The position numbers and the translations under genes were made by a program. 64,000 bases of DNA. Source: Nigrospora sphaerica (taxonomy: Eukaryota > Ascomycota > Sordariomycetes > Amphisphaeriales > Apiosporaceae). Under the pieces are notes generated by a model. The model was not told where the DNA came from, ran no database searches, and was given only the letters and a program-made list of their open reading frames with translations. Shown one piece after another: positions 56,311 through 64,000 of the stretch. Position 1 is the first letter of the stretch, and every line of letters starts with the position of its first letter. The stretch covers positions 372,001-436,000 of the forward strand of contig JAGVVL010000017.1 in assembly GCA_018287875.1 (NCBI GenBank). The letters are read 5' to 3'.

Positions 56311-57949
56311 CTTGAGAGAAAGGCGGACAAACACCAGCATAGGAAGTTGGCGTACTGTCAGGCGGTCTTGGTGCGAGTAATATGTTTATGTATTAGTTAT
56401 GAGGCGGCATGCCAACACGGTCCAAGCCTTTCTGACCTCGGAACCCTCCACATTCCGATGAGCTACCGGTATTGCTGCGGTGCTCTAACCCGGGGAAGAT
56501 GCGGGGAATCCCTACAGATGCGGGGGCGGGCGGGTTGTGGGGGTGGACCCCGTAGAGACGTTGTAAGGACATGCAGAGTGCTCCGGTTTTAGCTACGCTT
56601 AGTACAGGTGAATTTTACAGTTCCATAAGGTGGATTAGCATAGACCTACGCTCTAGCTTCTCAGGCCACCTCGAGTAATACGGTGCGTATGCGAGAAGGC
56701 ATATAAACCAGCCTCTTTGAGGCCCTCCTAATTATCAAAACTAAAGCTTAAATACGCAAGTTGATTGACCTACCAGCGTGGAGGAGATTTGATGCGTAAA
56801 AGGTAGGGGACCTGCCAGTTGTCAGATCCTGCTCTTAATAGCCTATGTATGTCCACGGTATCCAGTTTAGCAGACTAGGTTATTGTCCCCCCCCCGTGGT
56901 GGCACGCATCAAATGCCGGGGACACGGAGAATGAACATCGCCCTCGATGTGGACGCCCTAACTCCCCTCAAGTGGTGCTCACGGCGGGAATCGAACTCCG
57001 CTCTCCTGGGTAGTCTGACACCAGGTATCTAACCATGGACGCGTGTGCTAGGCCTCGAGGTGCAGCAGGTGTACCCCGCACCACGAGTCAAAGTCTCGGA
57101 CCGGTAACCGCTACGAAAACGGAACCAAGAGATGCTACCATTTGATGAGGTGAAGCATAGGGTCAAAGTGATGTGTAGAAGAAGGCGTGCCTCCCTGCCA
57201 GGACTGGCAGCGAGGGGCAGCAGATATATTGTTCTATCTGCCAAATCAGGCCTATTCAGCTAGGTAGGACCCCTCCAGATGAGTATCCTGCCCCTCCACT
57301 TCTGGACCCAGGATGCCATCCACGCATCAAGATTATACCTACATTATACTACTTATTATTAAAGTTTCATAGCTATGATCACCGCCACGAACCCAGACCG
57401 TTACAGACGAGAATTCTTAACGAAATCAACAAGCACAGCTTTTTATGTCCAGGCGTAGACATAGTACGATCCGGGGGTTTCAACTTAATTGCATCATTAC
57501 TTCAGTATTTATTACACAAAACACTCAGGACATTTCACTTGCCCCGTTAGCCTGACAGCAGAAGTGGTACCACTGCGCCAGAATAAAATAGGCAGGAGCA
57601 TCTTACTACAGCACCGCAGAAAAGACGGCATAGCCCTAATGCACAGCACAATGCTGCCAGCCAACTTGATGAGACCGATTCCGGTGTACTTTCGCAATTC
57701 TTCATAGGTCGGCCCAGTATGCCGAGAGAAAATCGTAACGTTCAGGTAACGTAGGCGGCACCAAACATATAGTGGTGGACTGATCCACATTGTTGAATTG
57801 ATCTAACATGAAATATCAAAAGAGCGAAGCGTGAGCCTCCTCGGTCTAGCAAAATCAATCTCCTCCATCCCCAAGCAAAGCCACAGGATAAAGCAAGGCG
57901 AGAGTCTCCCCTCCCTTGACCCCGCCGCTGAGGTGCGTGTGCGGCGACT
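56311..57949. other. intergenic, contains tRNA-like relic
   Basis: 1.64 kb with no protein gene; A/T-rich from about 57300. A tRNA-like sequence is listed separately. Confidence 0.45.
56976..57048 (-). pseudogene. degenerate tRNA-like sequence
   Basis: Minus strand, 73 bases. GCACACG at the 5' end pairs with CGTGAGC at the 3' end except for one A-A mismatch. A D-loop-like ATGGTTAGA, a CCTGG/CCAGG stem and a T-arm-like GCGGA-GTTCGAT-TCCCGC follow in order. The anticodon loop has the wrong size and the T-stem needs a bulge, so it is probably a decayed tRNA rather than a functional one. The amino acid cannot be assigned. Confidence 0.35.
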
Positions 57950-58303
57950 TTAGTTGCACTGGTCGCTCCGGTCCTTGCCGCCGCTGCTGCAGCCGCCGCA
58001 CTGGGTCTTGAACTGGACGAGGCCGTCGCCGTAGCCGACGCACTCGAAGAGCATGTTGTCGTAGTTGGTGAAGGGGTTGATGCCCTCGGCGAGCAGGGCC
58101 TGCTTGACTTGGCCCTGGTAGTCGCCTGTCGCTTTTTGTTAGCAAACGCCCTTGCCCGTGGTGCTCAAAACGCAGGATAGGCCCCGTGGCGTAGTACCGA
58201 TGTTGTCCAGGGTGCTGCCGCAGTAGTCCAGCCCGGTCTTGCAGTTTCTCGCCTCGACGCCGGCGAGGAGGAGAGCAATGGAGGCGAGGCCGAAGAACTT
58301 CAT
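57950..58303 (-). CDS. small secreted cysteine-rich protein (effector-like)
   Basis: Two exons on the minus strand, 58303-58198 and 58125-57950, joined in phase; the intron has branch TTGCTAACA. The product is 93 residues: signal peptide MKFFGLASIALLLAGVEA and a mature part with six cysteines (CKTGLDYCGSTL, FECVGYGDG, TQCGGCSSGG, final QCN). The pattern C..GL.YCG ... C ... C..C ... C recurs in a widespread group of ascomycete small secreted proteins. Some of these are expressed on hosts, but the group has no assigned activity. If the intron were retained, a 54-residue form truncated after KGVC would result. Confidence 0.85.
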
Positions 58304-61300
58304 GTTGGCGATGGAATGTGGGTTGAAAGGTTGAGAGATTGAGAGGTTGAGAATTTGAGAGGCTGAGAGATTGAGAAAGATCTGGATGATGATTAGAGAA
58401 GCTGGAAGTGTTGAGTTGATGGCTGATGGTATGATGTTGTGAAAAGGTCGAGAGGCTGGGCTCAATATATACTCATGATCAACCTGAGGTGGTCTGGATG
58501 GGCTGAGTTCAAGGGGAAGTATAGTCAGAATGTCATCCTGTTACCTAAAACACGCTGGCTAGATGGTGCCCAGGTTACCTCGTATGGACGACTTAGATTC
58601 TGATTGGTGAGATACCGAGGATTTTCTTCCAGCCTCATCGTGAGATTCCACAGCCACGGCCAGGTTTGCACCGGTCTTTGCGCCGAGAAAAAACCTATTC
58701 ATATGCAGTCATCATATTTCGCCCTGGGTGCATTCAGCCGAGGCAGTGGCTGTGTTATGAGCATGTAAGCTGACAGCTTGGTTGGTCGGTAGGTTTGTGG
58801 GTCGGACCTTTAACACGCCCTGAATGTGGGTTGAGGCTTGAGGCGCAAACGAGGCTAATGATCCCACGGCAATCAGCCGGCCATCGACGGTCCTAATGTT
58901 GCGCGCAGAGAAATGCACCAGCTGCAGCCGCACGACTGGGTAATAAGGCGATTATCTGACGCTCGTATGGGGTGCCCAGGAAGATTATCGAAGACAGCGA
59001 CGATGGCGAGCGACGGCGGTGACAGGGAGCGTAAGCCGTGATCATATTTTCTGCGGCTACGCCGAGGAGTGGTCTGAGAAAGCCCATCGCCACTTGGTTG
59101 CCCTACTACGTGGTCGTGGTCGAGAACTCGGTGGCGCACCTCAAGGGTGAGGCCTCCTTCCCCAGCGAGTGTCGCGTAGGTGCTCACCTCACTAACAACG
59201 TCTGCAAAGACACCGCACCTTTGGGGCTCTCTGTCGGCATAGAGAAAAATCAGCAAGGAAAGAAAAGTACTCCACCAGTGCGTACTTTAGCCAAGCCCGG
59301 AAAGGGGAGACAGAAGAAGCAGACCAGCCTGACGTGTAGCCGAGGATGCCGCTCGGCCCCGTCTCTACCGATACGATGCAATGTTCGATAAGCGGCTCTC
59401 GATGCGTGGTCCTCACCATAGGTATTTCTAGCAGCCTTCGGTTGCCAGAAGCTTGTGGGATCTGGTTGCGCGCTGACATGTGTTTCTTTTCGCTTTTGAT
59501 TTGGGTTTCGGGACGGACACTTGACGTCGTTTGATTTTCAAGACTTTATTCTTACTCTCCCTCTCTAATCTTTGCTTTTCAGGTATTCCTTCGAACTCAC
59601 GAGATGGATGTTTTAGCCGAACTTTAATGAGACATCTTAAAACATGGAAATCTAACTTTGGAGGCTTGAGAGGACTTACGCCACACGAGAAGTACATGAG
59701 GAGACTGTGGTACAAGATATAGCAGGAGGTTTCAGTTTCTTATGCCATGTACTGGCGGGCCAGCCTACAAAATCTATGTCGTAAGCCCAAAGAGATAGCT
59801 TCAGTGGCTACCTCGAGAATCCTGCCCGTGATATCGGATCATGGGCGCTGTCGCTCTTTGATGAGGCCCCGACCTCTAATAAAGGACGGTTTCCTCAGTT
59901 GGCTGCATCAGGCTTCCTAGACTCGAGCTCTTTGCTTACGATACCACGGGTATTGAAAGACTAGAAAATTAGAAACCATGCAGCCTATGTGCCAGCGGGC
60001 AATAGGGTCTGCGTGGAAGAAACTGGCTGGCTGTGGCTGTGTTGACGAAGAACATACCCATACCAGCCAGGGGTGGACCGCGACAATTGCGATTCCGTGG
60101 CCGGATCCGGAATCTGGACGCTACTGGTCACGCTACAGTACCTAAGCTAACCGCCCGGCAAGGCGGGTAGGTAGGAAATCGCACTGAACTGCCACCCAAC
60201 CGGGTCCCTGTGCGTTGGTTGCTCTGGCATTTCACCAGAACCAGCGGACCCCAGGTGACCCCCGGACCCCCGACCCGGAGCTTTGGACAAAGGGCAGACC
60301 CACCAAGTGGTTGAGGAGAATATGCATGTTAGTGATTCCTCGCGGGCCTGATGTTTCCGGTCTTCTAGGGGCCCGTCACCATCGAGCCCTTTGGGTATTG
60401 CTAGCCAATGGCCGGGTGCGCCTTCGACACGGGCCGGCGGCTGCACCCCGCCGTCTTTCTCGCCTACCTGTTGCCCCTGGTCCGCGCCGTTCCGGCCTTT
60501 CCCGCCTTGAGCTCCTTCTCGTACGCGCTCAACATGCCCGTCGGCTGCCGACTCGAGTACTATCCCGCCGACGCGCCGAGTGAGTCGGCCCGCCGTCACC
60601 ACGCCCTGAAGATACGAGACGGGCCTGGTGGCACCTCTCGGCTACGGTCGGGCTCGCCGCTAGGTGTACAGTACCCACCGAGCTCATGCGCGCTTTGAAG
60701 AAGGGCAGAACGGTGGTTCGCTTGATTGGGCTCGAGGCGGGGCCTAGGTTGCAAATCGGATAGTTAAGAGGACAAACCGCCGTTATTTATGGTTACGGCG
60801 TGCCACTATATCTTGTATTAATGACATTCTCAACCGATGGTTGGTATTAAGCGAAGCTTTTTCCAGCGGTAATCAATGTGTACTGTCTGACAGAGCATAG
60901 AGGCAGAGCTTATACTCGAAGAATCAGTGCACTATTCGACTTAAACTCCTGAGGCTGATGACAGCGATTTGCGAGATTGTGAGTGCGGATCAGGGGGTCG
61001 GCTTCAGCTTCAACTCGCCTGTCCCGTCGTTACAGCTGGGACGATGCAAAGGAGGATCGATACCTCGGCAAGTTTCGTACACCCTTCTCATCCTCTCCGT
61101 CTTGGATCTTCTACCGCAATAGGGCAGTCAATGGATGCTGGGTTTGTAGTGAAGAAAAACAAGGCAGGACCAAAATCGATGAGTGGAATGTGCTGGGAAG
61201 TGTGCCCAGTGTTGGTGTTTACCCAAATTCAGAACCAACCGTCTTTGCTGGTTCTCGCTCCTCGTGGTCAAGCTGGCAATTGGTGCTCACCTGGGCCGGC

Positions 61301-62034
61301 CTCCGAGAACCAAAGGGGGTAGGATGAATCCGCTCCTAGATGCTCCGAGTGTGTCAGCAACCAGGGTTGCAGGGGTTGTATCTCTCACCACCAACACACA
61401 ACCAGACTGGCCCCCTGGACCCCTGAACCTTACACCCCTGCACGATCGGAATAAAGAATTACGCCCCAGGAAATGGCGACCGGGTTCGTCTAGTAACCTG
61501 CGGGCTCGCGCGTCCTCGGCATCTTGCCGTTTTCGGCGAGCGAGGCATGCCTACGCAGCGCACCGGGGCGGAAGGTCGATTGTATCTCCGTATCACTCGG
61601 GCCTGTGGAATGACAAGCCAAACGGTGCTGGAAGGACTGGTATCGGCCACCCCGCACAGTCTCTTTCAACAAGGAGATGATTTTGGTACTCGAAAGCGAA
61701 GGTGAGCGAAAACAGCCGGGGTAGGTGAGCGGATGCCACGGGGCCTAATGCAACAATGAATAGGAACAAGGGCCTCAAATCAAAGGATTTTTTCTATGCG
61801 CTAAGAATCCACCAAGAAACTTGCCGGCCGAGATTCCTGAGAAATGACCATATTCGGCAGGCTTTGTTCTCCCGGAAGCGGGCTGTTGAGCCATCTACAA
61901 GTCAGTCAGTGACGATGAGTGTATATAGAATGTATACTCCTCCCTCGGTCGCTCACTTCACCAAGCCTCGAACGAGAGCAGCAAGGCCTTCTTTAATTTT
62001 TAGGAACTCACCCTCTTTTGTATCTCGACCCGTC
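58304..62034. other. gene-poor region
   Basis: 3.7 kb. The only coding-like patch is + strand 60408-60585 (starting MAGCAFDTGRRLHPAVFLAY, then a possible donor GTGAGT). No start, upstream exon or downstream exon with matching phase could be fixed, so I list it only here as a possible gene fragment. Confidence 0.4.
58326..58378. repeat. imperfect TTGAGAGG-type short tandem repeat
   Basis: Repeated TTGAGAGG/CTGAGAGA octamers just upstream of the small secreted protein start, inside its likely 5' UTR (CTCTCAA-type on the coding strand). Confidence 0.7.
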
Positions 62035-62812
62035 ATGGCATACCCAACCACGGAAGAACCCCTACTTTTGAAGACGGGAGACCCACGAGATGACCTCCTC
62101 AAAAATATTCGCGATGGTTTCTTTTCGGTCCTGGGGTGGTCACAAAACCATGCCGCAGACGACCCGCCAACAATAAATCAAATCGTTGGTATGATCCTTG
62201 AGAAGTTTCAAGATGGTAGGACGCTCTCGCGTGGAAAAGAGATAGGAGGGGCCACAGCTTGCTAACGTAGGCTTCCAGCACCAGCGGAGTATAGTGAGGA
62301 TTTCAACAAGGACTACATCATCCGCGCGGCCTTTCTGAACATCCTGGCCCACGCTCGGAAGCCGTACTACGGCGCCCATGGCTTAAAACAGACTCCGGGG
62401 TCGCTCATCGCGTGTGAGACGGCTGGGAATGTTCTGATCGACCTGACCAGGCAGGGTATTGTGTATATGGGCAGAAACGTGGATACGCGGCTGAGGAAAC
62501 TGCTCAGTAAGTTCGACGAAACAACCCCCCCCTTTCCCCAAATAGTGGGGGATATGTGAGGGCGGAGGGAAAAAAACTCACTGACACGCTTTGTACGCAG
62601 GGGTCCGCGACGACGACGGTCCCGACGACCCGCTAGGCAGATATAATCTCACCTCCGGCCCCTTTGGCCCCAGAACCTACGCCGTCTATGACGCCTTGAA
62701 AGATTTGTTCGATATGGGGCTTATGAACAACCTCGCCGTCGTATTTGAGAATCGTCCCGACCTGCACTCTTTCAAGTTGGCCATGGGTTACGAACACGAT
62801 TGCCCAATGTAG
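62035..62812 (+). CDS. hypothetical fungal protein
   Basis: Three exons: 62035-62215, 62279-62506 and 62601-62812, in phase; 206 residues from MAYPTTEEPLLL. An in-frame ATG at 61915 would add 40 Arg/Pro/Ser-rich residues and could mark a mitochondrial-type leader. No recognised domain. Features: LLKNIRDGFFSVLGWSQNHA, a helical IIRAAFLNILAHARKPYYG, ETAGNVLIDLTRQGIVYMGR and a C-terminal YAVYDALKDLFDMGLMNNLA. No membrane helix. The coherent splicing at three junctions and ordinary composition support a real gene. Confidence 0.6.
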
Positions 62813-63468
62813 TGACTCACCTTTTGGTTTGGTTTTGGGAACGGGCAGTCGGCGTTTTTGAAAATTCCCCGCTCTCTTTGGACGCCCCATCACGCCTCGA
62901 TGAATGGCATCAACCCACAGACTGAGTTCTGTTACTCCTTGCCTTGGATCGAGGAGGAATCATTCGTTAACGGCTTGCTTGCGGTTGCCAAAGTTTTTGC
63001 TTGGATCCGTTGGGTTTCGCTTCCAGTCAAGTGGGAGGACATCCCTGCCGACGTCCAGTCTGTTTCTTTATCACGTCCGAAACTTATGTGAAGAGAAATT
63101 CGTTGCTCAAGGTTCCAGTGCGAAGCTACACCTCCGGCAGAACTGATTGGACAGAAACAAGACAACAAGAAATGATTGGCATCGTAAAGACAGTCGGGAG
63201 GCAGGTCACTTGGAGGTTCGAGAGCATGGGTTCGAGAATGAAATGTGGATTTTTGCTCTTTATTAACGTCTCTTCATGTCACATTTTGTCTTCGTAGTCC
63301 TCTGCGTGCAAAAAGGGCAGCGTGGTTCAACGACGCGTAGCCAGACCTCGCAAGGCTACGGCCACATTACGCCTTACACCTCTACCCAAGTGTTCCTGTC
63401 TTGCCATGAGGCCAAAGCTCATCCTCCTCAACACCTGAAACGCCGGAACCCAAGGGCAAACCATCCTT
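62813..63468. other. intergenic, convergent 3' ends
   Basis: 656 bases between the hypothetical gene and the AHA1-like gene. No gene seen. Confidence 0.5.
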
Positions 63469-64000
63469 TTACAGGATGGTTCCGAACCCAAACGTTTGCT
63501 TAATGCTGCGAACGTAGTACTCGCTCCAGTTGCGGCGGGCCACCTCCTCCTGGCCAACGGGCACGCCGGTCCAGTTGACGCGCATGACCGTCACGCCGTC
63601 AACGTTGTTCTGGTCGAACTCAATGGTCTGCTTGGAGAAGTGGCCCTCGGGCCACTGATTCAAGCGCCAGGTCTGGACAATCTTGGTTGGTTCAAGCTCA
63701 ACGAACTCTCCCGTGACGTTGCCATCGAACAGCTCGAATTTGCCGCCCTTCTTGGCACCCTCGAACTTCTTCGGAGGGGCGCGCGTGAAGGCGGCGAGGC
63801 GTTGGGGGTCAGTGAAAGTCAGGTACAGCTGCTCGGCCGTGGTGCGGAACTCGTCCGAGTCCGTCACAGTGGTGGTGTTGACGACGCTGCCCTTGTTACT
63901 CTGGGTACTCGATTCCGTGTTGGTAGCCTTGGCGCCCGTAGGAGCGTGGTACTTGGGGGTGGAGAAGCCACTGGCAGGGTTGGAGCCAGGGGCGTGCTGG
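63469..64000 (-). CDS. AHA1: AHA1-like activator of Hsp90 ATPase, C-terminal part
   Basis: The frame runs from stop at 63469 to the right edge (176 residues seen), so the N-terminal Aha1_N domain lies outside the window. The visible part has a Ser/Thr/Ala-rich linker (STPKYHAPTGAKATN), then the AHSA1/SRPBCC domain. That domain shows TAEQLYLTFTDPQRLAAFTR, GGKFELFDGNVTGEFVELEP, KIVQTWRLNQWPEGHFS, and the terminal WSEYYVRSIKQTFGFG, which matches the conserved AHA1 C-terminal helix. AHA1 binds the Hsp90 middle and N domains and stimulates ATP hydrolysis in the cytosol. No frame break. Confidence 0.93.
   Translation of the reverse strand, partial: QHAPGSNPASGFSTPKYHAPTGAKATNTESSTQSNKGSVVNTTTVTDSDEFRTTAEQLYLTFTDPQRLAAFTRAPPKKFEGAKKGGKFELFDGNVTGEFVELEPTKIVQTWRLNQWPEGHFSKQTIEFDQNNVDGVTVMRVNWTGVPVGQEEVARRNWSEYYVRSIKQTFGFGTIL

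Noticed and set aside
60408..60698. + strand frame starting MAGCAFDTGRR
   Set aside because: Coding-like for about 60 codons, but no upstream or downstream exon could be fixed and an in-frame stop lies just before it; kept only as a possible fragment.

Overview
This window is nuclear DNA of a filamentous ascomycete (Pezizomycotina, probably a Sordariomycete; the genus cannot be read from the sequence). The evidence is many short spliced introns with GT..CTAAC/CTGAC..AG signals, a HET-domain gene, UstYa-family (DUF3328) oxidase genes, a rhodopsin-like membrane protein of the fungal type, an intron-containing tRNA-Ser, and single-copy eukaryotic genes (proteasome alpha subunit, BYE1, AHA1). Gene models below were assembled by joining exons at consensus splice sites and checking reading phase. 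Coordinates span first to last coding base; exon limits are in the evidence.

Layout. 0-6.6 kb: 3' end of a PAN/apple-like membrane protein, a kelch-repeat membrane protein, a HET-domain protein and a tRNA-Ser(GCT). 7.4-8.8 kb: a pepsin-like secreted protein whose first catalytic DTG is replaced by ETM. 8.8-14.6 kb: gene-poor. 14.6-20.4 kb: housekeeping block (BYE1-like PHD/TFIIS/SPOC factor, proteasome alpha subunit PRE9/PSMA4). 22.7-35.8 kb: a compact biosynthetic locus with five divergent UstYa-type genes, a secreted precursor peptide with seven near-identical 17-18 residue repeats mostly ending in KR, and an aminoglycoside-phosphotransferase-like kinase. 36.2-38.1 kb: a 43-residue two-exon gene and a lineage-type hypothetical protein. 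39.5-45.6 kb: a GATA factor, a GH72-like protein lacking its acid/base Glu and signal peptide, and a rhodopsin-like membrane protein. 47.9-58.3 kb: cytochrome P450, chromate transporter, GH79 glycosidase and a small secreted six-cysteine protein. 62-64 kb: a hypothetical protein and an AHA1-like Hsp90 co-chaperone running off the right edge.

The most interesting system is the 22.7-35.8 kb locus. It has the hallmarks of a fungal ribosomal peptide (dikaritin/ustiloxin-type) cluster: an N-terminal signal peptide, tandem cores ending in AGWLYI or AGWLYT before Kex2-type KR sites, and HxxHC-motif UstYa proteins that in characterised clusters catalyse oxidative side-chain macrocyclisation. The Trp-Leu-Tyr core does not match the core sequences I know from ustiloxin, phomopsin, asperipin or victorin, so the product may be new. 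No tyrosinase, methyltransferase, transporter or S41 peptidase is visible beside it. The kinase next to the precursor is an unexpected partner. A P450 lies 13 kb further right and may or may not belong.
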